A DNA stretch of 6,992 nt from an uncultured Bacillota bacterium (GTDB lineage Bacteria; Bacillota; Clostridia; Peptostreptococcales; Anaerovoracaceae). The stretch's first letter is position 1; each line of letters starts with the position of its first letter. Position numbers and translations under genes: made by a program. Below the pieces are notes generated by a model, which saw only the letters and a program-made list of their open reading frames with translations, was not told where the DNA came from and searched no databases. Of the stretch, positions 1 to 6,494 are shown piece after piece. The DNA is taken from positions 1 to 6,992 of the forward strand of contig CAMPBN010000056.1 in the NCBI GenBank assembly GCA_946638265.1. The letters run 5' to 3'.

Positions 1-1398
1 CGTGAAAAGTTCCAGCCTGCCCAGAAGCATCAGAAAGCAGAGGAACATTCGAAGCGGTGTACCGAAAATACTGAAATTGCCGGTAGAGCCTATTGCTCCG
101 AACGCCAGGCCCGTATTGCTCAGCATGGAAATCGATGCCGATATCGTGGTCTTCAGATCCAGGCCCTGGAGCGACAGCACCAGAGACCCGACGATAAATG
201 TCAGGATGAAGAGGAATATGTAGGAAGTGGTCCACGATACTACGTTTGCGGGAACAGCCTTGCGACCTACTTTTACGGCTACCACAGCTCTCGGATGCAG
301 CCTTTGGTAGATATTTCTGCCCACCAGTTTGAATGCGATCATGATGCGCGCGACTTTGATGGAGCCGCTGGTGGAAGTGGTGCAGCCGCCGATAAAGAAC
401 AGCACAAAAAGGATGAACTTGGAAAAGCTCGGCCAGTCCGTGTAGGTGGCGGTGCTGTAACCTGTGGTGGTGGCTATGGCCGTCACCTGGAAGAACGAAC
501 ATCTGATGGTTTCGCCAAAAGTATCATAATGGTGGTGGTACAGGAGATTGGTCGCAATCAGTATGAAAGCTACCATTATGATGCCCAGGAACACCTTGAT
601 TTCTTCGGTGAAAAACTCTTTGTATTTTTTGTTGACTATACTGTGGTAAGATGTGAAATTTACGGATACAGCCACAGTGAAGAAAGCGATAACGCTTTCT
701 ATAAATACGGAATTGTAATATTCCAGGCCGCCGCTATGGATGAAAACTCCCGATGTGCTGACGGAACTCATGGTGTTGATGACTGCATCAAAGACGGACA
801 TGCCGCCCAGCACCAGCAAAACAAATTCGGAGAATGTCAGAGTCAGGTAGGTACCGTAGAGCACCTTGGCCGAGTCTGAGATGCGGCCTGCCATCTTGAC
901 GCTGGAGCTTTCTGCTCTGAAGAGGTTTTGACCGCTGATGCCCATCATTGGCAGGATGGAGATAACGAAAACAAGGATCCCCATGCCGCCAAGCCATTGC
1001 ATGACAGCTTTCCAGAGCAGGAGGCCTCTTGGGATGATCTGCAGGTCCATGATAGTGGCGCCTGTGGTGGTGATGGAGGCGCAAGACTCGAAAAATGCAT
1101 CCGTTACGGAATGGGTATAGCCAGAAATCAGGAAAGGCAGTGAGCCTGCCACGGAAGCCAAAAACCAGCATGCCGTGACCACCAGAAAACCTTCGCGCGG
1201 TTTCAGCGTGCTGGAAGTCGGGCGCACAAAGAAAAGCGAAATTCCGGAGAATATCATCAGGCCAAGCGATGTGATGCCTATGCCCGCAGCCACTTTCATT
1301 TCATGGTATGCCAAAGAAACTGCCGCTGCCGGCAGCATGGCCACGCCCAAAATAAGGATGAGCATCAATATGGTTTTGATGATGAGTTTTCTGTTCAT
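1..1398 (-). CDS. trkH: TrkH-family potassium uptake membrane subunit, second paralogue (3' end outside window)
   Basis: A minus-strand frame open from ATG 1398 to the window edge, giving 466 residues with no stop. It is a TrkH/KtrB-type K+ translocating subunit of the cytoplasmic membrane. Seen: four membrane-pore-membrane repeats, with filter loops TTTGAT (110-115), STSGV (214-218), TTTGY (310-314) and SNTGLA (427-432), and the repeat-3 intramembrane loop IGGCTTSTSGSIK (336-348). The last visible residues, GRLELFT, match the conserved Arg-bearing final helix, so only about 15-20 residues should be missing. The start lies 6 bases after the upstream trkH stop. AGGAG sits 13 bases before the ATG, rather far, so translation may be coupled to the upstream gene. 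Odd points: the second loop has TSGV where families usually show TGGF, the fourth has GLA instead of GPG, and the gating loop has GS instead of GG. The four filter glycines are kept, so a working cation channel is likely, but its ion preference is uncertain. Confidence 0.93.
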   Translation of the reverse strand, partial: MNRKLIIKTILMLILILGVAMLPAAAVSLAYHEMKVAAGIGITSLGLMIFSGISLFFVRPTSSTLKPREGFLVVTACWFLASVAGSLPFLISGYTHSVTDAFFESCASITTTGATIMDLQIIPRGLLLWKAVMQWLGGMGILVFVISILPMMGISGQNLFRAESSSVKMAGRISDSAKVLYGTYLTLTFSEFVLLVLGGMSVFDAVINTMSSVSTSGVFIHSGGLEYYNSVFIESVIAFFTVAVSVNFTSYHSIVNKKYKEFFTEEIKVFLGIIMVAFILIATNLLYHHHYDTFGETIRCSFFQVTAIATTTGYSTATYTDWPSFSKFILFVLFFIGGCTTSTSGSIKVARIMIAFKLVGRNIYQRLHPRAVVAVKVGRKAVPANVVSWTTSYIFLFILTFIVGSLVLSLQGLDLKTTISASISMLSNTGLAFGAIGSTGNFSIFGTPLRMFLCFLMLLGRLELFT

Positions 1399-1404
1399 AT
1401 GTTT

Positions 1405-2874
1405 TTATCTGCTCCTGTTCGGATTCCAGAAATACTTTGAAAAAATCACTACGGCTGTGGTCAGCTCCAGCCTGCCTGCCAGCATGATGAAGCAAAGCAG
1501 GATTTTGACAATGTCGTGGAAAAAGCCGTAATTCAGTACATTGCTGCCAAGCAGCAGCGCAGGACCCAGATTGTTGATGCAGGCAAGCACAGCCACAAAA
1601 GAGTGGAGCGTGTCAGTGCCGGCAAATGTCAGGGCTGCAGTGCCTATGACCAGCAGCAGTATGTACAGGAATAAAAAGCCGGTTACGGACTGGATGATCT
1701 CGGATGAAACCTTGCGCTCTCCGAATTTGACATCATAGACTGCATTCGGGTGGAGACGGAGCATGGCGCCGCGCTTTATCATCTTGATGAAGATGATGAA
1801 ACGGAAAACCTTGATACCGCCGGAAGTGGAGGAAATACAGCCTCCGATGACAGCCAGGCAAAGCAGCAAAAGCTTGGCAAAGGTCGGCCAGATGTCAAAG
1901 TCCGCGGAATAGAATCCGCAGGTGGTCATGGTGGCCAGCACATGGAATGCCGATTTGGTCACAACACGGAAGAAATCCCTTTCCACACCGGATACAATGA
2001 TGAATACGGTGATGATGCCCGTAAAAAAAGCAAAAAGCCCGGCGTAGTAGCGAGGCTCCTGCTCGGCAAGGATGTCCTTGAAATTTCCCGAAAGAATACG
2101 GGCGAGAATGGAGACATCGATACCTGCGAGGAACATGAAGACAGAGAACACGCAATATACATAGTTGCTGCCAAAATGCCCCAGATTGTCCGTATAGTTG
2201 GAAAATCCGCCTGTGCTGATGGTGGTAAAGGAATGGGTGAGGGCGTCAAAAAAGCTGAGCCCGCCAAACATCAGCAGTATCGTCTCTAGAAACGTGAAAA
2301 CGGTTAGTACAAAGATCATGCGGCGCGCCGAGTCGGAAAGCTTCGGCACTACTTTGTTGACTATGGTGCCTGACATTTCCGCGCGGACGATGGAGTAGCC
2401 TTCGATACCGAGGGCAGGCAGGAGCGCGATCGGCACGAAAACTATGCCGAAGCCTCCCAGCCACTGCGAAAAGGCGCGCCAGAAAAGTATGGAGTGCGGC
2501 AATGCTTCCACATTGCGCGTAACTGTGGCACCGGTGGTGGTAAAGCCTGATACTGACTCAAATATGCTGTCGATGAGCCCCATGCCGCAGCCGGAAAAAT
2601 AGTATGGCATAGCTCCGAGAAGTCCTGCCAGGATCCAGCACGAGAAAACCACCATAAATCCTTCGCGGATCTTAAAATGACCTTCCGCGTTTTCGAAGAT
2701 TTTGGACAATACAAAACCCGTCAGCGCGATAGCTGCGCAGACGGCTGTAAAAACCAGAGCCTGGGAAGTCTCTCCGTATATGATTCCTACTAAAACGGAA
2801 GGGATCATGGCGGCGGCAAAGACCATCATAAAGACGGACACTAGCCGCATGATGCCTTTATAATTCAGGTACAT
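1405..2874 (-). CDS. trkH: TrkH-family potassium uptake membrane subunit, first paralogue
   Basis: Complete 489-residue K+ translocating subunit that works with the cytosolic TrkA ring. Seen: N-terminal hydrophobic hairpin, conserved REGF near 70-73, then four pore repeats with filter loops TTTGAT (112-117), STGGF (220-224), TTCGF (317-321) and NNLGPA (434-439). The filter glycines are 115, 223, 320 and 437. The Gly-rich gating loop IGGCISSTSGGIK (343-355) and GRLEL with the conserved Arg (468) follow. The frame stays open upstream to 2958, but ATG 2874 is preferred: it has AAAGGAG four bases upstream, gives a normal TrkH N-terminus, and avoids a 70-base overlap with trkA. It lies 14 bases after trkA and 6 bases before the second trkH. 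The length fits TrkH rather than the shorter KtrB. Cys319 replaces the Thr usually found before the third filter Gly. The family call is firm; selectivity is inferred. Confidence 0.96.
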   Translation of the reverse strand: MYLNYKGIMRLVSVFMMVFAAAMIPSVLVGIIYGETSQALVFTAVCAAIALTGFVLSKIFENAEGHFKIREGFMVVFSCWILAGLLGAMPYYFSGCGMGLIDSIFESVSGFTTTGATVTRNVEALPHSILFWRAFSQWLGGFGIVFVPIALLPALGIEGYSIVRAEMSGTIVNKVVPKLSDSARRMIFVLTVFTFLETILLMFGGLSFFDALTHSFTTISTGGFSNYTDNLGHFGSNYVYCVFSVFMFLAGIDVSILARILSGNFKDILAEQEPRYYAGLFAFFTGIITVFIIVSGVERDFFRVVTKSAFHVLATMTTCGFYSADFDIWPTFAKLLLLCLAVIGGCISSTSGGIKVFRFIIFIKMIKRGAMLRLHPNAVYDVKFGERKVSSEIIQSVTGFLFLYILLLVIGTAALTFAGTDTLHSFVAVLACINNLGPALLLGSNVLNYGFFHDIVKILLCFIMLAGRLELTTAVVIFSKYFWNPNRSR

Positions 2875-2878
2875 AGCG

Positions 2879-2885
2879 CTCCTTT
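2879..2885 (-). promoter_or_regulatory. Ribosome binding site that fixes the first trkH start
   Basis: On the minus strand AAAGGAG is followed by CGCT and then ATG at 2874. It lies in the 14-base gap after the trkA stop. It is the best Shine-Dalgarno match near the 5' end and is the reason for rejecting the longer frame that begins at 2958. Confidence 0.75.
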
Positions 2886-2888
2886 GGT

Positions 2889-4253
2889 TTAGAACAGGTG
2901 GAGACCTTTTTTGGTGCGAAGAAGTTTTTCCAAAGCAGGAACTTCGGAAAGCAGACAAAGGATGATGGCCTTGTCGCCTTCCTGAATGCGGGTGTCGCCC
3001 GACGGAATGATCAGTTCGTCATTTCGGTCTATGGCTACGACCAGAATGCTTTGCGGCAGTTTCAGCTCTTTCAGCGGAACATTCATGATGGCCATATGGT
3101 CGCCCGCCTGCACTTCGATGATTTCAGCCTGTCCCTGGATCAGATGGCTGGAGATAAGATGCCTGGAGCCCTGTACCATGCGCAGGATGTTGCTGGCGGA
3201 GATATCCAGCGGATTCAGTGCAACATCGATGCCCATGGTGCCGGTCAGACCTGCGTAGCTGTCACGGCTGACTTTGGCGATAACGTCCTCTATTCCATGC
3301 TGCTTGGCGATGAGAGCCAAAAGCAGGTTTTCTTCATCAAATCCCGTGGCGGTAACCACAGCATCCATTTCGTTCAGATTTTCATCTTCCAGCAGAGTAA
3401 TGTCAGTGGCATCGCCGTTCAGCACCATTACATCTTCAAGATTTGCGGCCAGATAATGGCAGCGTTCCTTGCTTATTTCAATCACCTTTACGGATGTGCC
3501 CACTTCAGCCAGCTTTTTGGCCAGGTAAAATCCGGTCTTGCCGCCTCCGATGATCATTACTTTCTGGAGATTCACATTCTTATCTTTGACATTGATACGG
3601 CGGCCGAGGTCCGAAATATCCTGGCGCGAGCCCATGATGTAGAGGCTGTCATCCTCTTCGATGATGGTGTCGCCGTGAGGAACCAATACTTTGCCGTTTC
3701 TGGAAATGGCGATGGCCAGTATCCCCGGCAGGGCGCTGCTGAACTTTGGCATGGAAAGTCCGATGAGGCTTGGCATGCGCTTTACTTCAAATTCCAGCAT
3801 GGACGCTTTGCCGCTGGTGAAGATGCCGTTGTCGAGCGCATATTTTTCCACCAGATACTTGTAGATTTCGTCGGTGATAACATTGTCCGGGTTGACGATA
3901 TAGTCAATCCCGGCAGTTTCCTTGATAAAATCCAGCTGTCTCAGATGTTCCGGGTCGCGGACACGGGCAATGACTTTTTTGCATCCGATTTTTTTAGCAA
4001 AGGATGCGATGACGATGTTTTTTTCGTCCATGTCCGTGGCTGCCACAAGAAAATCAAAGGAGCCGACTCCGAGACTTTTCAGGAGCTTTACTTCTCTGCC
4101 GTCTCCGGGCACAGTCATAATGTCCATATGTGAATTCAGTTTGTCCAGTACCGCTTCGCTCTTGTCGATGACCGTGATGGAGTGGTCACCGCCAAGCAGC
4201 GCTTCGATGACTTTGGTGCCCAGCTTGCCGGCACCTATTACTGCTATTTTCAT
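2889..4253 (-). CDS. trkA: Trk system potassium transport regulator TrkA (double RCK)
   Basis: A 454-residue cytosolic protein that forms the nucleotide-binding gating ring under TrkH channels. Seen: two RCK units. RCK_N1 (about 1-120) has the Rossmann motif GAGKLG (7-12) and Asp30 at the end of strand 2, as expected for NAD(H) binding. RCK_C1 spans about 140-222. RCK_N2 (about 229-348) has GGGKTG (236-241) and Glu259 at the equivalent acidic position. RCK_C2 spans about 368-450. The length and double unit match TrkA, not the single-unit KtrA, which agrees with the two downstream trkH genes. AGAAAGG lies seven bases before ATG 4253, and an N-terminal MKIAVIGAG strand starts immediately, so the start is well supported. 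It is the first gene of the operon, with its stop 14 bases before trkH. A leader hairpin directly precedes the ribosome binding site. Known of the family: NADH and ATP/ADP binding regulate gating; whether that holds here is inference. Confidence 0.96.
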   Translation of the reverse strand: MKIAVIGAGKLGTKVIEALLGGDHSITVIDKSEAVLDKLNSHMDIMTVPGDGREVKLLKSLGVGSFDFLVAATDMDEKNIVIASFAKKIGCKKVIARVRDPEHLRQLDFIKETAGIDYIVNPDNVITDEIYKYLVEKYALDNGIFTSGKASMLEFEVKRMPSLIGLSMPKFSSALPGILAIAISRNGKVLVPHGDTIIEEDDSLYIMGSRQDISDLGRRINVKDKNVNLQKVMIIGGGKTGFYLAKKLAEVGTSVKVIEISKERCHYLAANLEDVMVLNGDATDITLLEDENLNEMDAVVTATGFDEENLLLALIAKQHGIEDVIAKVSRDSYAGLTGTMGIDVALNPLDISASNILRMVQGSRHLISSHLIQGQAEIIEVQAGDHMAIMNVPLKELKLPQSILVVAIDRNDELIIPSGDTRIQEGDKAIILCLLSEVPALEKLLRTKKGLHLF

Positions 4254-4267
4254 GTTTTTACCTTTCT

Positions 4268-4297
4268 ATACGAATTTGCGCATTTTCTGCGCCGTAT
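4268..4297 (-). promoter_or_regulatory. Bulged hairpin in the trkA leader, next to the ribosome binding site
   Basis: Read on the minus strand, ATACG then GCGCA pair with TGCGC and CGTAT around a GAAAA loop, with a five-base AAATT bulge on the 3' arm. That is ten base pairs. The 3' arm ends directly at the AGAAAGG ribosome binding site (4261-4267). The position suggests an effect on translation start or mRNA stability, but this is inference. It is not followed by a T run, so it is not an intrinsic terminator. Confidence 0.45.
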
Positions 4298-4339
4298 CCT
4301 GCGAATCAGTTTCACGAAAAGACACTTCAACAACATGAT

Positions 4340-4368
4340 ATCATAGCACAAAAATACTATTTTGTTGA
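4340..4368 (-). promoter_or_regulatory. Candidate promoter of the trkA-trkH-trkH operon
   Basis: On the minus strand TCAACA (4368-4363) and TATGAT (4345-4340) are separated by 17 bases. The -10 box is preceded by TGC, an extended -10 element that can offset a weak -35 box. Transcription would start near 4333 and give a leader of about 80 bases that includes the hairpin at 4268-4297. The palindrome ATGATATCAT (4335-4344) overlaps the -10 box and could be an operator. A second, weaker pair lies upstream: TTTCCA (4477-4472) and TATGAT (4454-4449), also 17 bases apart. Confidence 0.45.
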
Positions 4369-4507
4369 TAGAATAGGCAAAAAAAGCGCGGAAAAAGTAT
4401 AGGATTGTACAAGTTTGCACATTCGTAGAGGGCGTCCACCGCACGATTATCATAGTATGAAAACGGGGCTTTGGAAAAGTAAGTAACGAAACGGCTACTT
4501 CAAAACA

Positions 4508-4536
4508 TTGAAATGCAAAATGCTTTGGGATATAAT
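4508..4536 (+). promoter_or_regulatory. Sigma-A type promoter of the beta-helix/PI-PLC gene
   Basis: TTGAAA (4508-4513) and a perfect TATAAT (4531-4536) are separated by exactly 17 bases. Transcription should begin near 4543, leaving an untranslated leader of about 68 bases. Within that leader AGCGG (4562-4566) can pair with CCGCT (4576-4580), a short hairpin of doubtful meaning. Confidence 0.75.
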
Positions 4537-4610
4537 TTAGTGTGGTAGGGCAATAAACAGAAGCGGTTTACCGGGCCGCTCCGAAAAACATCTATTGAAA
4601 GAAGGTTATT

Positions 4611-6494
4611 ATGACAAAAGTAAAAAAAGTATCAGCGTTGTTTTTAAGTTTTGCTTTAGCCTTTAGCACAATCGGGTTCGGTTTCAGCCCGATCAAAGCA
4701 TACGCAGCTATGTACATAGCCATGAGCTGGTTCGATTTAAAAAGCCAGGCTGAAAATGCGCCGGCCGGTACCACAATCTATATCGGCAGTGATATTACTA
4801 CCGATGAACTGGATAATCGAATTGTCGTAAATAAAAAGAAGAATTTGACGGTTGATTTATTTGGTCACTCTATCAAAAAGAATAACGGAAGCAGCTTCTA
4901 TAAAAACGGTCATATCTTTGAGATTCAGGGAGATTCAACTTTCACATTAAAGGATTCTATGGGCGGCGGCTCGCTGGAGTACGGATGCGGTAATAACGGC
5001 GGCGCAATCAATATCCATGAGGGCTCTACCGCTACGATTGAAAATATAACTTTTGCAAATAACAGGGCAGGTATTGACGGCGGGGCCATCTTTAATCGCG
5101 GCATTTTAAAAATGAATAACTGCGTTGTGAAAAATAATACCGCTAAGGATACCGGAGGCGGTATCTTCAACTCGGGAGAAGGAACATTTGAGCTGAACAA
5201 TGTTGAGATCTGCTATAATCGTTGCGATAACGACGGTGGCGGTTTAAATATCCACACAAAAGAAGTTTCCATAATGAGAAACTGCAATATCCATCACAAT
5301 ACTTCCAAGGATGAAGGCGCCGGATTCCGCTTTGATGATGGCGGAGAAACGATGCTGCTGTATAACACATCTATCACGGATAATGTTGCCAAAGATGACG
5401 GCGGCGGCTTTTATCTGGAAGACGGAACCATCAAATTATACGGATGTAATATTTCACGTAATTCTGCAGAATACGGCGGAGGATTCTGCACTGAGGAAAA
5501 GGTGGTGCTTGAAGACAGTGAATATGGAGTCAATGTAATCAGCGGCAATGTTGCGACTGATTACGGTGGCGGAATATATACGGACGGGGAAGTCACCATT
5601 AAATCTGCTGATATTAATAATAATACGGCTTATGAAGACGGCGGCGGCATGTACATCAGGTCGGGAAAATGTCAGTTTAATGGTGGAACAATACAAAAAA
5701 ACATTGCTGTTACAGGTAGAGGCGGCGGCATGTATATTAATGACGCAGAAGTATGGATTCGCCGTGGCCAAGTGATTGAAAACATGGCAGGCCGTGACGG
5801 AGGCGGTATCTTTTGCGATCAGGAAATGGACAAACTGCATGTTTCACAAACACCCGTTATCAGGAACAATGATTCGACCAAGGGAAAAGACATTTTCATG
5901 TACAGCTGCGACACGATTGACCTTGACGGCAGATTAGAAAACGGTGCATATATTTCATTCTCATTCTTTTACGGTCGTCAGCGGCAAGGTCCTTCGCTTC
6001 CACCGGTATTTACATATGATCCCAAGTTTAATGAAGATGTGACGACTGATTATTCGGACCATAACGGTAGTGATGACCCGAATTTGTATTTCCATTCTGC
6101 CGACAACTATAAAATAAAGCGTAGCGGCGGCGAGGTTCAGTTGAGTAATACCATAGTCGCACCTGAGCAATCTGCGCAGCCTGCATATCCCGATCCGGTG
6201 GATAAAAACACCTTCATACCTTGGAATGAGCAGATAGTTTTTAATACCGAAATAAAAGGTAATAACTGGCTTTCGGGAATTTCGGGCGAGCGCAAGCTCA
6301 ATGAAATAAATACGCCTGTTTCTCATGATGCATCAATGAAAGGTGTAGCGTCTGCCACAAGCTGTATCGGCTCGTATACCGGTCACCATGATTATGCAAT
6401 AACACAATACAAAACTATTGACGAGCTGCTGAATATAGGAATCAGGCGCCTGGATTTAAGAGTAAATAATAAGCGCGTTTGGAAGAAAAGCTGA
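4611..6494 (+). CDS. Secreted right-handed beta-helix protein with N-terminal part of a PI-PLC-like domain (frame interrupted)
   Basis: 627 residues. AGAAGG lies five bases before ATG 4611. Seen in order: a Sec signal peptide (Lys-rich start, hydrophobic core about 7-25, likely cleavage after A-Y-A at 30-32); a beta-helix cap (about 40-115); about eleven Gly-rich coils (about 129-410) typical of a right-handed parallel beta-helix, a fold found in surface adhesins and polysaccharide-acting proteins; a linker (about 430-550); then a PI-PLC X-domain start. In that start LNEINTPVSHDASMKG (563-578) carries the likely first catalytic His572, and TIDELLNIGIRRLDLR (602-617) is the conserved strand that follows. 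PI-PLC enzymes cleave phosphatidylinositol or GPI anchors, acting outside the cell. Ten cysteines lie between 126 and 433. The frame ends abruptly ten residues after DLR, while related sequence resumes in the next frame, so this is probably a broken or misread longer protein. The substrate cannot be told from sequence. No anchor motif is seen before the break. Confidence 0.85.
   Translation: MTKVKKVSALFLSFALAFSTIGFGFSPIKAYAAMYIAMSWFDLKSQAENAPAGTTIYIGSDITTDELDNRIVVNKKKNLTVDLFGHSIKKNNGSSFYKNGHIFEIQGDSTFTLKDSMGGGSLEYGCGNNGGAINIHEGSTATIENITFANNRAGIDGGAIFNRGILKMNNCVVKNNTAKDTGGGIFNSGEGTFELNNVEICYNRCDNDGGGLNIHTKEVSIMRNCNIHHNTSKDEGAGFRFDDGGETMLLYNTSITDNVAKDDGGGFYLEDGTIKLYGCNISRNSAEYGGGFCTEEKVVLEDSEYGVNVISGNVATDYGGGIYTDGEVTIKSADINNNTAYEDGGGMYIRSGKCQFNGGTIQKNIAVTGRGGGMYINDAEVWIRRGQVIENMAGRDGGGIFCDQEMDKLHVSQTPVIRNNDSTKGKDIFMYSCDTIDLDGRLENGAYISFSFFYGRQRQGPSLPPVFTYDPKFNEDVTTDYSDHNGSDDPNLYFHSADNYKIKRSGGEVQLSNTIVAPEQSAQPAYPDPVDKNTFIPWNEQIVFNTEIKGNNWLSGISGERKLNEINTPVSHDASMKGVASATSCIGSYTGHHDYAITQYKTIDELLNIGIRRLDLRVNNKRVWKKS
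4995..5840 (+). repeat. About eleven degenerate Gly-rich beta-helix coil repeats inside the secreted protein
   Basis: The GG(G/A) cores fall at residues 130, 157, 182, 209, 236, 264, 289, 319, 344, 371 and 397, a spacing of 25-30 residues. Each coil from the second on reads roughly N-x-A-x-x-x-GGG-hydrophobic. The Asn before the small residue is kept in nearly every coil (NNRA, NNTA, HNTS, DNVA, RNSA, GNVA, KNIA, ENMA), which fits an asparagine ladder at a turn. The repeats are diverged at DNA level, so this is an old protein repeat rather than a recent tandem expansion. Confidence 0.85.

Larger units (their letters stand above)
4254..4610. other. Divergent intergenic region between trkA and the beta-helix/PI-PLC gene
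   Basis: 357 bases with no convincing gene. A 67-codon minus-strand frame crosses it but has no ribosome binding site and is low-complexity in character. The region holds the leader of trkA, candidate promoters for both directions, and several short palindromes: ATGATATCAT (4335-4344), TTGTACAA (4405-4412) and TCATAGTATGA (4450-4460). The octamer TATCATAG occurs twice (4339-4346 and 4448-4455). No terminator is expected between divergent genes and none is visible. I see no known riboswitch; in particular no ydaO-type c-di-AMP element, which often precedes potassium transporters in Firmicutes. Confidence 0.7.

Noticed and set aside
295..879. A 194-codon plus-strand open frame opposite the second trkH
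   Set aside because: The minus strand here encodes conserved TrkH pore repeats. The plus frame is a composition-driven shadow without a signal or domain.
2875..2958. Longer N-terminus for the first TrkH
   Set aside because: It would overlap trkA by 70 bases and add a polar, Ser/Arg-rich stretch not typical of TrkH. ATG 2874 has a strong ribosome binding site.
2898..4133. A 411-codon plus-strand open frame lying opposite trkA
   Set aside because: It mirrors the well-supported trkA gene, has no ribosome binding site, and reads as an irregular mix rich in His, Phe and Gln with no recognisable domain. Its length follows from codon bias on the other strand.
4254..4340. c-di-AMP (ydaO-type) riboswitch before the potassium operon
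   Set aside because: The leader is only about 80 bases and none of the conserved motifs of that class were found.
4378..4390. T run on the minus strand after GC-rich CCGCGC as an intrinsic terminator
   Set aside because: No stable hairpin precedes it, and it lies upstream of trkA between divergent genes, where no transcript should end.
4250..4453. A 67-codon minus-strand frame just upstream of trkA, with an ATGA overlap
   Set aside because: It has no ribosome binding site, its start lies within a candidate -10 box, and it covers the leader hairpin and promoter. It is likely untranslated.
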